Assembly: GCA_963798435.1 (NCBI GenBank)
Contig: CAWCTF010000006.1
Location: 558,001-622,000, forward strand
Direction of reading: 5' to 3'
DNA: 64,000 nucleotides
From: JALHST01 sp963798435
Lineage (GTDB): Bacteria > Bacteroidota > Bacteroidia > Flavobacteriales > Flavobacteriaceae
Position 1 is the first letter of the stretch, and each line of letters begins with the position of its first letter. This document shows positions 18,276 to 27,107 of this stretch, one piece after another. Below the pieces are notes generated by a model that did not search any database, was not told the origin of the DNA, and saw only the letters and a program-made list of their open reading frames with translations. The position numbers and the translations under genes were made by a program.

Positions 18276-20234
18276 TTAATTGTATTCCCTGATCAATTCA
18301 ACATCATCGGTCGGATGATAGATCAGTGGCGAAAATTCAATTTCGACATCACTTTTATCCAACCCGAAAAACGTTTCATCACTCAAACTGAGTCGCTTTA
18401 GAAAGAAATATGAATTGAGTAAAAGGCCTTCGTGCAATGTAAATTCGTTTTCTACCGAAAGAAATTTTTCGAGAACGATGAATTTAAAGTCCGGCTCTTT
18501 ATTATACTTGGTCGATCCGTCAGGTCGTTCATGAAGGTTCAATTCTTTTTTTGCGATCAATTCCCGGACAATCTTCTTAAAATAGAGTTCCGTTCTAGGT
18601 TGTACCCGAAAGCCGACATTGATATTGACTTTGATAATGGTATCATCTACCAATTCAGAAACATCATACGAAAGCGTATAAGGTTCGTCGGTACGGTTCA
18701 GATGAAGAAACCAATACACATCTGCCCGCTTGGGTTTTTTGGCCATAATTGACTTTATGATTTTTTGTTCGACCTGATGCCTAAAATCGGCTTTGGTCAG
18801 ATAGATGAGGTGCGTTGCATATTCTGGAATGCTTTCGTCGGCGCTCAATTCCTGGATTGTTTTTGCGTATTTTCCGATATCTAAAAAAACAGTGAGCCGG
18901 TTGGTTATTTTCCTTCCATAAAATACAGCATACATAACCGCTATGAAACCCAAGGAAATAATCAAGGTAATATAACCCCCGTCGGCAAATTTGTTCACAT
19001 TTGCAAGAAAAAAGGTAATTTCAATACTCGCAAAAAGAAGTAACAAGGCAACTACCGCGAAAAGGTTCCATTTTAAACGGTATCGCAAATAAAATGACAG
19101 CAAATAGGTGGTTACGAGCATCGTAATTGTAATGGCCAATCCGTATGCGGCCTCCATATGTGATGAATCGTCAAAATGCAGCACCATAAAAATGCAGCCG
19201 GCCCAGAGCAATAAGTTGATACTTGGAATATAGATCTGACCTTTAATTTCAGAAGGTTGCCGAACGGTAACACGCGGCCAAAAATTTAAGCTCATTGCTT
19301 CGCTGATCAGGGTATAGCTGCCACTGATCATCGCCTGCGATGCGATAATAGTCGCTGCAGTGGCAATGAGGATTCCGGCTACCAAAAACCAAGGCGGCAT
19401 AATTTCGAAAAACGGATTTCTGCTGTTCAAGGTGGCATTTTGACCTAAGTTCATGATCCAGGCTGCCTGTCCCATATAATTGAGTAGTAAGGCGGTTTTT
19501 ACGCCGATCCAGGTAATACGTATGTTCTTAATACCGCAGTGGCCGAGGTCGGCATACAGGGCTTCCGCACCGGTCGTGGCAAGAAAAACACCCCCCAACA
19601 ACACGAAACCACCGGGGTAATCGAGCAGGAAATCGAATGCATAAACAGGATTTAGGGCCTTTAGAATTTGTGGATGCTGCAAAATTTGAATGATTCCCAG
19701 GGTCGAAAGCATTGTGAACCAAACCAACATGGCCGGCCCGAATACGCCGCCAACTTTTTGCGTCCCAAAACGTTGAAAGAAGAACAGAGCCGATAAGATG
19801 GCAATTACTATGGGAACCGTCGGAAGATTTTCGAGCCCTTTTACATTTGCAAGCCCTTCTACGGCCGAAGATACAGAAATTGGTGGGGTGATAATACCAT
19901 CGGCCAAGAGGGTAGAAGCGCCGATCATGGTGGGGAAGATCAAGAATTTCCCATACCGCCTTACGAGGGCATATAACGAAAATATGCCTCCTTCACCATT
20001 ATTGTCTGCCCTTAATGTAAGTATGATATATTTAATGGTAGTAAGAAAGGTAATCGTCCAAAAAACACAGGAAATACCTCCATAAACAAGTGTTCCCGAA
20101 ATAGGCCTATCCCCAACAATCGCCTTTAAGACATACAATGGGGAAGTACCTATATCACCATAAATAATGCCCAGTGCAACCAGCAGAGTGCCTGCAGTTA
20201 CTTTGCCATTGATTCCTTGCTTTCGTTTGTTCAT
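18276..20234 (-). CDS. kup: KUP-family potassium uptake permease
   Basis: 652 residues, normal for Kup. The N terminus carries GDIGTSPLYV at 26-35, followed by about twelve transmembrane helices and a cytoplasmic C-terminal domain from about residue 440 (SADESIPEYATHLIYLT). Kup imports K+ with H+. It begins 17 bp after a small helical-protein gene on the same strand, and a KdpE/KdpD-like two-component pair lies upstream in the same direction, which suggests K+-linked control. Confidence 0.95.
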   Translation of the reverse strand: MNKRKQGINGKVTAGTLLVALGIIYGDIGTSPLYVLKAIVGDRPISGTLVYGGISCVFWTITFLTTIKYIILTLRADNNGEGGIFSLYALVRRYGKFLIFPTMIGASTLLADGIITPPISVSSAVEGLANVKGLENLPTVPIVIAILSALFFFQRFGTQKVGGVFGPAMLVWFTMLSTLGIIQILQHPQILKALNPVYAFDFLLDYPGGFVLLGGVFLATTGAEALYADLGHCGIKNIRITWIGVKTALLLNYMGQAAWIMNLGQNATLNSRNPFFEIMPPWFLVAGILIATAATIIASQAMISGSYTLISEAMSLNFWPRVTVRQPSEIKGQIYIPSINLLLWAGCIFMVLHFDDSSHMEAAYGLAITITMLVTTYLLSFYLRYRLKWNLFAVVALLLLFASIEITFFLANVNKFADGGYITLIISLGFIAVMYAVFYGRKITNRLTVFLDIGKYAKTIQELSADESIPEYATHLIYLTKADFRHQVEQKIIKSIMAKKPKRADVYWFLHLNRTDEPYTLSYDVSELVDDTIIKVNINVGFRVQPRTELYFKKIVRELIAKKELNLHERPDGSTKYNKEPDFKFIVLEKFLSVENEFTLHEGLLLNSYFFLKRLSLSDETFFGLDKSDVEIEFSPLIYHPTDDVELIREYN

Positions 20235-20251
20235 TATGAGTCGCTCTACTA

Positions 20252-20596
20252 TTATTGACCAATCAATTGACAGAATTGCACTAAATGGTGGCGCAATGTG
20301 TACAATGCAGCTATTATTTCCTTTTTGTTGTCGAATGGCAAGGTGAGGCTGTTGTAAACTTCTAAAGTTGTTTCTACCGATTTTAGGTAGGCTTCCACAT
20401 TTTCAAGCATACTTTTTGTGTTTTCGGAAGCAATAAACCATCTTATTCCCAAGACGATTTCTTGATTGCATTCGAACAGGCTCTTGGCACTTTTCGGACT
20501 TTCAATGTCGTACAATCGGGAAAATTCCATTGAAGCGAAACCTATTTTTACGATGCTATCGGTCAGCGCTTTGGTTATCTTGAAATTATGCCCCAT
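20252..20596 (-). CDS. Small helical protein of unknown function upstream of kup
   Basis: 114 residues predicted almost entirely helical (KALTDSIVKIGFASMEFSRLY, ENVEAYLKSVETTLEVYNSL). No signal peptide or membrane segment is seen. It resembles four-helix-bundle proteins in general but lacks the consensus of the 23S rRNA intervening-sequence family. The 17 bp gap to kup makes co-transcription likely. Function unknown. Confidence 0.6.
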   Translation of the reverse strand: MGHNFKITKALTDSIVKIGFASMEFSRLYDIESPKSAKSLFECNQEIVLGIRWFIASENTKSMLENVEAYLKSVETTLEVYNSLTLPFDNKKEIIAALYTLRHHLVQFCQLIGQ

Positions 20597-21062
20597 ATTA
20601 TTTTAATTAAAAAAGGGATGTGCAATAGAAGGAACGCTACAACAAGTAGCTACCGGGAACGATCGAAGGAATGGAAATACGAGCCCGATATCCTTGTAGG
20701 GCCCTGTGATGATTCAGTGTCTTCATCCTAAAGTAAATACCACTTCATGATCCATCTGTTTTTTTGAATGCTACAAAGGTCAGATGAATGGGATATATAA
20801 AATATCAAGAGATTAGGGAAGCTTATAAAGATTTTATAAAAATTGCCAAAACTGAGTGGAAAATGGTTTTATCTATTCTTCCAAGCATCAATTAATGACA
20901 TTATTATTAGAAAAAGCACCAAGCCCATTAGCAAAATACTGCCAATAAGATGACTTGATAGTTGGGCAGGCATCCTGTTATTTTTTATTAGGAACAAAAT
21001 AACAACGAACCCTATAAATAAAGAATCAAATGATGGCCCCCTAAATAAAGGTTTTGTAAAGA
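20597..21062. other. Intergenic region between KdpE-like gene and kup operon
   Basis: 466 bp. It holds a possible 34-codon membrane peptide gene (20869-20973 minus) and presumably the promoter of the kup operon between 20597 and 20868. I see no confident -7 box and no recognisable riboswitch core. Confidence 0.4.
20869..20973 (-). CDS. Possible small membrane peptide (34 aa)
   Basis: An ATG-started frame encoding a peptide with one hydrophobic helix (LIGSILLMGLVLFLIIMSLI) and a basic C-terminal tail (DAWKNR). The frame stays open upstream with a second hydrophobic stretch, so the true start could be earlier. Its size recalls KdpF-type single-span subunits, but I see no sequence similarity. 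Position between KdpE-like and kup genes makes it worth noting. Confidence 0.3.
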   Translation of the reverse strand: MPAQLSSHLIGSILLMGLVLFLIIMSLIDAWKNR

Positions 21063-21740
21063 CTATTGAAAACGGTAACCGACCCCACTTTCGGTAACTA
21101 TATGTTGTGGATTGTTGTGATTTATTTCAATTTTTTTTCGAAGGCTGCCAACAAAAACCCGTAGATATTGTGTTTCTGTTTGGTAGCCATAACCCCATAT
21201 TTCCTTTAATAAAAAGTGATGTGTTAGCACCTTGCCTTCATTTTTTAAGAACAATGCCAATAAATTGTATTCAGTAGCGGTTAGTTTTAAGATTTCCGCA
21301 TCGCGCTTCACAATTCGTGCCACCAAATCAATTTCAATATTACCACATACAATGACCGCGTTATTTTCGGTGTTTTGGCCACTACGAATGGCTGAACGTA
21401 TCCTTGCCAGGAGTTCACCAGTACGAAATGGTTTGGTTAAATAATCGGTAGCACCGTTGTCGAGTGCAGAAACAATATCGCCTTCGCTGTCCTGCACAGA
21501 AAGGATAATAATGGGCTTATTGTACCATTCCCGTAACTCTAAAAGAATCTGGTGCCCACTTTTGTCGGGCAGGCCGATGTCTAACAAAATCAAATCGGGT
21601 GGATGACTTGCTGCAAACATCAGCCCTTCTTTTCCAGTAGTAGCCTGAATGACTTTATAGCCATTGCTCTCCAGATTTATTTGGAGCAATTTTCTAATTT
21701 GCGGTTCGTCATCGATGATCAGGATTTCTGCCTTATTCAT
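21063..21740 (-). CDS. kdpE: KdpE-like OmpR-family response regulator
   Basis: 225 residues, the same size as classical KdpE. The receiver domain has the acidic pair D10/D11 and phospho-acceptor D54 (LLDIGLPDKSG), and the KPF motif follows around residue 103. The C-terminal winged-helix DNA-binding domain includes LTATEYNLLALFLKNEGKVLTH-type sequence and TESGVGYRF. It overlaps the histidine kinase gene by 8 bp. No kdpFABC is in the window; kup is the nearest K+ transporter downstream. Confidence 0.8.
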   Translation of the reverse strand: MNKAEILIIDDEPQIRKLLQINLESNGYKVIQATTGKEGLMFAASHPPDLILLDIGLPDKSGHQILLELREWYNKPIIILSVQDSEGDIVSALDNGATDYLTKPFRTGELLARIRSAIRSGQNTENNAVIVCGNIEIDLVARIVKRDAEILKLTATEYNLLALFLKNEGKVLTHHFLLKEIWGYGYQTETQYLRVFVGSLRKKIEINHNNPQHIVTESGVGYRFQ

Positions 21741-22815
21741 TTTTCAAACTATTTAAATAAGAGGATTCAGCAGGTACGTTAATGCGAAAAATTGCCCCGC
21801 CTGTTTCTAGATTTTCCAAGAGGATATTTCCACCTAAAGCTTCGGTAAATCCTTTCGCAATGGATAGGCCCAAACCGGTGCCTCCAGTTTGCGAATTATT
21901 CACCCGATAAAATTTATTGAAAACCAGGTCGATCTTATCCATTGGGAATCCAACCCCATTATCTGAAATGGTAATAGTAAATGCGGTACTTTCATCGGTT
22001 ACGTTTATGGTGATGATTGAATCTTCGGGGGTATGTTGTAGGGCATTATGAATGATGTTTTGGCATATCTGCTCTATAAAAATCCCATCGGTTTTGAATA
22101 GGGGAAGTGCTTCGTTCGCTTCGAAGACAATCGTATGGTTGACGGCATTTTCCTTATTTTGCCTAACGACATCAAATATCAATTCATTGACATCGACCCA
22201 ATCTAATTTCGGTTGGAGAATTTTTGATTCCAGTCGGTTCATGTTCAGTAGATTTTCGACCTGCCTGTTAAGCCGCAATCCTGAAACTTCAATTTGATCG
22301 TAAAGCTCATTTATGGTAAGGTCTGTGAGTTTTGATTGATTGTCCTTAATGGTGTCAATTGCACCGATGATGGCCGAAATAGGTGTTTTCAACTCATGTG
22401 ACAACGAACTGAGCAAGGTTTTGTAGAGTTGAATCGATTTGCCTTTTTCTTCTTCGTCCCTTGATTTTTGCTCAAATTCCCGGATTTTTGACGTCAGTAC
22501 GCTATTGATAAGGGCGATGACAAAATACATTGAGAACATCAAAGCATCTTCCGGCGTTTCGATATGAAAAGTATAAATAGGCGGAATAAAAAAGAAGTTC
22601 CAGATAAGCGCACTTAAAAGGGCGGCAATTAAAACTGGAAAAATGTCAAACAGAATAGCAGTTAGCGAAACGGTCAACATTAACATGAGTGCAACCGCAC
22701 GATGGCCAATAAAGTCGACCATAAAATACCCCAGAACAGCCGTTATAGCGACCAAAAGAAGGCTTATGGCATATTGTTTTCTTTTGCTAAATGTCCTTGT
22801 TTGAATGAGATTCAC
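21733..22815 (-). CDS. KdpD-like sensor histidine kinase lacking the N-terminal Kdp domain
   Basis: 360 residues. Residues 15-110 are the DUF4118 four-helix membrane region seen in KdpD (VDFIGHRAVALMLMLTVSL, ALIWNFFFIPP). HisKA follows with phospho-acceptor H140 (SLSHELKTP), then an HATPase with N (IIHNALQHT), DNGVGFP and GTGLGLSIAKG. The roughly 370-residue cytosolic KdpD and USP domains present in enterobacterial KdpD are absent, so it either senses through the membrane part or works with a separate KdpD-N protein not in this window. Confidence 0.8.
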   Translation of the reverse strand: MNLIQTRTFSKRKQYAISLLLVAITAVLGYFMVDFIGHRAVALMLMLTVSLTAILFDIFPVLIAALLSALIWNFFFIPPIYTFHIETPEDALMFSMYFVIALINSVLTSKIREFEQKSRDEEEKGKSIQLYKTLLSSLSHELKTPISAIIGAIDTIKDNQSKLTDLTINELYDQIEVSGLRLNRQVENLLNMNRLESKILQPKLDWVDVNELIFDVVRQNKENAVNHTIVFEANEALPLFKTDGIFIEQICQNIIHNALQHTPEDSIITINVTDESTAFTITISDNGVGFPMDKIDLVFNKFYRVNNSQTGGTGLGLSIAKGFTEALGGNILLENLETGGAIFRINVPAESSYLNSLKNE

Positions 22816-22824
22816 CTTTTATCC

Positions 22825-22832
22825 CAAAGTTA
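22825..22832 (-). promoter_or_regulatory. Predicted -7 box for the KdpD-like/KdpE-like genes
   Basis: TAACTTTG on the minus strand matches TAnnTTTG. It lies 10 bp from the ATG at 22815, so the transcript would have a leader of only a few nucleotides. No clear -33 element is seen. Confidence 0.35.
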
Positions 22833-23105
22833 GGCATTGTACTGTAATTATTTTATAAAGATGTTTTTTGAAAGCTATATCCACTACTTGGCATTCAAAG
22901 CTCATTGGTTTTTTTGAAAAGCTAAAACTGTAGTGAATTTTGACATAGATGGGTGTTCTAAATTATGGGGTTAGGACATCGATAAGCGGAAGGTTGGGTT
23001 TTTAGTTATTAAATTTAAAACGGATGCTACAAATTTTCTTGGAACTCGGTTCATGAAAAACAGACTATATTAAGCTTTCCGCTTTAAACAAATGTATGCT
23101 AGTAT

Positions 23106-23506
23106 ATGACGTATGTATGGTTTTCAAATTCATCTGGGGATTCATCGGATAGTGAGGACATTACTGGCTTGATTTTTGAGGCTCTCTTTTATTTAATTGA
23201 TATTGGCTTGAGCGGTACTTATTATATGCTGGCAGGCGCGACTGATGTCCAAAAAAAAATCAAATCAAAATGCCTAATAAAATACGATCCCTATTTCAAA
23301 GACCGCCCAAATATTCACTCGCTGAAGTGGATCCACTTTTCGAGACTGCCATATGTGATTTACCAAAGGAAATACAGGTTGACTATTGCAAAAGGGTTAT
23401 TGCTGCGGCCCTTTTTGAGATGCAACAGAATGAGTGTCAAGAAAAGGAAAAGGCACTGAAGAAGTTGATACGTACTGCTAAGAGGGAGATTAAAATGCTG
23501 ACTTGA
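23106..23506 (+). pseudogene. Small hypothetical protein split at an A9 run
   Basis: Two overlapping plausible frames are present. The first starts at 23106 and encodes an acidic then hydrophobic segment (SDSEDITGLIFEALFYLIDIG). The second (ATG at 23270, ends 23506) encodes a helical charged protein (EVDPLFETAICDLPKEIQ, EKEKALKKLIRTAKREIKM). Shifting -1 at the A run 23251-23259 joins them into one 133-aa protein, and the first frame beyond that point looks non-coding. It may be one gene with a missing A, a slippage-expressed gene, or two genes. Function unknown. Confidence 0.45.
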
Positions 23507-23762
23507 GGCGCCTTCAAAATTTTACTTTCTGACCATCTCCTGTATTTAGGTTTTCAAATCGATCCTTCCACCCCCGAATAGATTCTGTCGGGACGCACTT
23601 GGGAAAAGCAATGAAGGAGGTCAATATCATCGTGACACCCTTTAGACTGCATTGTTTCTTTTTGCACTTTGATACACAATACTAGTACTCTTAAAATAGC
23701 AAACCCGCGTCATTCTTCGCAGTTGAATTTTTTTTGAATGCTACTTAATTTTTTAGAATGGC

Positions 23763-23790
23763 CGATGCCACTATTTAAATAGCGGCATCG
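23763..23790. terminator. 28-bp near-perfect palindrome at the 3' end of the haloperoxidase gene
   Basis: The arms starting CGATGCC and ending GGCATCG pair with an inner CTATTT/AAATAG, with one mismatch in 14 pairs. It sits 32 bp beyond the stop of the gene ending at 23823, where an intrinsic transcription terminator is expected. A clean U-run is lacking. Confidence 0.5.
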
Positions 23791-23822
23791 TTCTGATATG
23801 TTCAATTGAGTTTTAATTCTTT

Positions 23823-25364
23823 TCAATTTGCCCCGTCTAATTTAGCGCGATCAATTGTGTACTGTGCTACTTTTCGGCCCTGATCCGTGCCGACAGTAGC
23901 GTCAAAGGTCCAATGGATACCCCCATATACCCTAGAAATGGCAGCCTCTTCGGCCCAGCCACGCACTAAAGCGGCCTTTTCAGGAAAAATGTAGGCCAGG
24001 ACTTCGGATGCCGCCGCCGAGAAAACGCTGTGACCCGACGTATAGCTTGGAAAATTGGGAGTACCCGCGATCGTTTTAAACCCTGGAATTTGCTGAATTG
24101 GTCTTGGATAATGATAGTAATACTTGGCATCCCAGCAACTGATGCCCGAATCCATAATGGCCATGTTCATATAGGCCATTGTCCTAGCAGATCGCAACGG
24201 GTTCATTTTGCTTTCGACAATGAATTCGTCCGCGAAACGGTTCCAATGTCCGGGTGGGGTATAGGTACCCAATCCGTCCTGCCAGAAATTGGCAATACTC
24301 CTTTTTTCTTCAGTCATATGATCGGCGTAGTCCTTTAAAATAGCAACATCCGCTTTAAAGGCCTCAGAATCGAGCTGCGGTGGAGGTATGGGTCGAACAT
24401 CTTCTACATTGGCAACGCTCCACATCCTAACTTTTCCGAACAAAGGGGTAAGCCCGACTGGGCGAGTTGGCAGCTCCAGATTGTCCCACTGCCAACCAAA
24501 CCTGGCAAAGGCAGCGGCCTTAATGGAATCGGAAACGGCTTTTGGTGTTTGTGCTTTCTTCATACCATCATTGGCGGCCCTGGCCAAGGCAATCTCGGCG
24601 ATAGCATCCCCGATGGTGGCCCCTGCGGAAATATCGCTCGGAACATTTCCTCCTGATAATAAAAGACTTTCCAATTGCGCATCCTCCATTTTTTGAAGAT
24701 ATTCTGCCTCCAATGGAAACATGGCAGAAAGCACTTTTTTTGAGACCCGAGCCACAACGGCACCATCGGAAGGGTAGGAGGGGATGTCGTTTGGTTCGTA
24801 TGCAAATTGTATGGAAGCATCTTGTTTATACGGTGCGGCCCTATTATATAAGTACTTGTAATGCCAAGCCGAAATCAGCCCGTCGAACTGTGCCACCGAA
24901 AGATAGGCAAGTGCCCTACTTGCGTACGGTGGATGGGCAAATGGAAAGGCAGGCGGGCCATCGGGACTACTTGGGTTGGGCAACGTATAGGACCCATCCT
25001 CATTTGGTCCGGGAATTAAATTGTATTTGGCAATCAGTTCTAGCGCTATTTCGTTCCATCGCACCACCGGATTGCTGGTCCAGTAGGCTATGGCCTCTTT
25101 TTGAGAGGAATTGATCTTCCCGATCGCTTCTTTCAAAGTTGAAAGCTCTGTCATATAGTTTTCAGATGAACTGTCATCAGGTGCCTCTATGGCAATGTCA
25201 GCACCTTGATCGATCAGAATCGGTTGCCAATTGCCTCCATTGACATCTGCACTTGAAAATGAATAATCTTTAAATTCAAGGTAGGTAGGTAGGTCTTTTT
25301 CACATGAAACAACCCCTACTAAACTACCAATAAAAAGAAGTACTATAAATCGTTTATTGCGCAT
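23823..25364 (-). CDS. Vanadium-haloperoxidase-like / PAP2 lipoprotein
   Basis: 513 residues with a lipoprotein signal (LVGVVSC). The C-terminal third carries the PAP2/vanadate-binding motifs: the YYHYPRP region, PSYTSGHSVFSAA with the catalytic-type histidine, and SRVYGGIHWTFDA with the second histidine near the C terminus. In vanadium haloperoxidases these bind vanadate, and in phosphatases they bind phosphate. Marine flavobacteria often encode such proteins. It overlaps the upstream barrel-protein gene by 11 bp, so the two are probably co-expressed. Whether it halogenates or dephosphorylates cannot be decided from sequence. Confidence 0.8.
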   Translation of the reverse strand: MRNKRFIVLLFIGSLVGVVSCEKDLPTYLEFKDYSFSSADVNGGNWQPILIDQGADIAIEAPDDSSSENYMTELSTLKEAIGKINSSQKEAIAYWTSNPVVRWNEIALELIAKYNLIPGPNEDGSYTLPNPSSPDGPPAFPFAHPPYASRALAYLSVAQFDGLISAWHYKYLYNRAAPYKQDASIQFAYEPNDIPSYPSDGAVVARVSKKVLSAMFPLEAEYLQKMEDAQLESLLLSGGNVPSDISAGATIGDAIAEIALARAANDGMKKAQTPKAVSDSIKAAAFARFGWQWDNLELPTRPVGLTPLFGKVRMWSVANVEDVRPIPPPQLDSEAFKADVAILKDYADHMTEEKRSIANFWQDGLGTYTPPGHWNRFADEFIVESKMNPLRSARTMAYMNMAIMDSGISCWDAKYYYHYPRPIQQIPGFKTIAGTPNFPSYTSGHSVFSAAASEVLAYIFPEKAALVRGWAEEAAISRVYGGIHWTFDATVGTDQGRKVAQYTIDRAKLDGAN

Positions 25365-26370
25365 TTTGTTCTTCGTTGGTTTTCTTAATAAAATTAAATT
25401 GATACGTTAAGCCCAAACCCGTGTTACTTAGTTTTGCTGTATTCATACCATTGACCACCCTACTGTGGTATGCGACCACTCCTAGACCTTTAATGGCGGG
25501 AAAATAGTACTGCACTGAGACCCCAATGCGATCATATTTGACCTTGTTAGTAGGTTGTGCTGCATTATAGGCGCGTATATCGTCACCGCTTGTAGATTTG
25601 AGTCCTGAATAATTCAGTTCAAATTTCAGGGTGTAGTTGAAGAACCAAGATCCGATGATCCCTTCAAAATTCCAGGCGTTCGGCACATCCATAAGCGCCG
25701 TATAGTAACTGCCGTTATTATAGTAATAGTCACGTTCTGCCTCGGTATAGCCCCGCCAAAGATGGGCGAGCATACCACGTACATAGATGCCATTATTTAG
25801 CTGGTATTTGGCAATGCCCCTTAATGAGAATTCAGGGGCGCCAAAACCAAGGCTATACGGCATATAATCAGACAAATAATTGGTGGCGGGTGTCGAATAC
25901 CCGACAGTGGTAAATAAAGACAAGGTGCCTTTACCGAGTGGTCTTTCAAGGGCTCTATATTTTAAAGCGACCAGAAGATCCTGAAAACCTTTTGCCCCTT
26001 CAAATTTGCCTCCATTGGGTTCGGACGATTTTGTTTTAACATAGGGAAGGCCAACATAGAGGTTGAGTTCATCTAATATACCAATAGCCGCCATGGGTAG
26101 TATCGTATTGCGATGCACGGTCGCAATGGTTTGGTTTTTACGTAAATAATCCCCTTCCCAGTACTGGTCGAATTGGCCGACATCATACCCTAGTAGCACA
26201 CAGATATTCTTAGAGGGCATCATCAAGGCATCGGTAGGGGTTTGTCCCTGTACATTATATGCCATGAACAGTATACTAAAGAATACAATGCCCAGACGAA
26301 AGGCACAATACTTCTTGAGGATCCAATCTTTGCTTCTGATCCAGGCATTCGTTTTATGACAATCTAACAT
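25354..26370 (-). CDS. Outer-membrane beta-barrel protein (MetA-pathway-like)
   Basis: 338 residues with a long basic N region and signal peptide ending about residue 43 (NVQGQ). The rest consists of alternating hydrophobic strands with aromatic girdles (LNLYVGLPYVKTKS, FQDLLVALKYRAL, GIYVRGMLAHLWRGY) and ends in a strand. This fits the transporter/MetA-type barrel family. It overlaps the haloperoxidase-like gene by 11 bp, suggesting it serves the same extracellular substrate or product. The long N terminus raises some doubt about the start. Confidence 0.65.
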   Translation of the reverse strand: MLDCHKTNAWIRSKDWILKKYCAFRLGIVFFSILFMAYNVQGQTPTDALMMPSKNICVLLGYDVGQFDQYWEGDYLRKNQTIATVHRNTILPMAAIGILDELNLYVGLPYVKTKSSEPNGGKFEGAKGFQDLLVALKYRALERPLGKGTLSLFTTVGYSTPATNYLSDYMPYSLGFGAPEFSLRGIAKYQLNNGIYVRGMLAHLWRGYTEAERDYYYNNGSYYTALMDVPNAWNFEGIIGSWFFNYTLKFELNYSGLKSTSGDDIRAYNAAQPTNKVKYDRIGVSVQYYFPAIKGLGVVAYHSRVVNGMNTAKLSNTGLGLTYQFNFIKKTNEEQNAQ

Positions 26371-27107
26371 TGTTAATTTGGTTTATGGTTGGATTATTTT
26401 GCAATTGGTCAATTGTTAGCGGTGAACCCATACGAAATCTCGTAATGCCTAAAAATAGCATCGGCGCTCATGCTTGCTAATTTTGATTATTGTTAAAAAT
26501 ACCGCGAATATAGCCCTGGTCGCCTTGCATTTTAGACAATGAAAGATTAAGGAATATTAAGAAAGAGTTAATTGAATAAAGAAGGATCTAAAAATCGATA
26601 TTAAAAGTTTATTCATCTTCCATTTCATTTATTAAAAAATCGCCCTTTTCTTTAAAAAAGCACGATTCAAAGTTTTATAAAATGATGGGTATTATCGAAA
26701 TTCGCAAAAACGGTAGCGGTCACCACTGTTTTAAGGCTCATGACTCGATGGGGAGCATTTAACCAGCTACTAGCAAATTGAAAAGGTTCAAAATAGCCGA
26801 TATACCTTACTTCGATTTTCAAAACCATGTAAAAAAACTGGACCTTTACTGTACAGATATTTTACACATTTTAAATGCGTATCGAATTTATTTCAGCATA
26901 GTGCTTTGACATTCAAGTAGGTACTTCTTTTGGCATAATAATTAGTACAAGGTAGACGGCTACAGCAGTTGGGAAATCGCCAATGCGACTAAATTCACAC
27001 GATTTGCTTATTTATGTAGTTCAAACAAGCAGCAGGATTAAAAATCATTTTTACGTAACGTTCAGATACTCTAAGAGTAATCTTTTCATCCTATTATCAG
27101 TTAGATT
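26371..27107. other. Divergent intergenic region, 737 bp
   Basis: It separates the leftward barrel gene from the rightward FtsX gene and must hold both promoters. It is AT-rich, with no credible ORF. A 13-bp palindrome lies just upstream of the FtsX start (listed separately). Confidence 0.45.
27067..27079. promoter_or_regulatory. 13-bp palindrome upstream of the FtsX permease
   Basis: TACTCT-A-AGAGTA, perfect 6-bp arms around one base, ending 28 bp before the ATG at 27108. It is a candidate operator; no regulator is identified. Confidence 0.3.

Noticed and set aside
18432..18752. Plus-strand frame opposite kup
   Set aside because: It is antisense to a well-defined kup coding region, with no promoter or homology-like features.
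20597..20868. A K+ or c-di-AMP riboswitch upstream of the kup operon
   Set aside because: I could not find the conserved core or paired stems; only ordinary AT-rich sequence is visible.
23251..23259. Programmed -1 frameshifting as the default explanation for the A9 run
   Set aside because: No downstream stimulatory structure is evident, and many other single-base shifts in this window are clearly not programmed.
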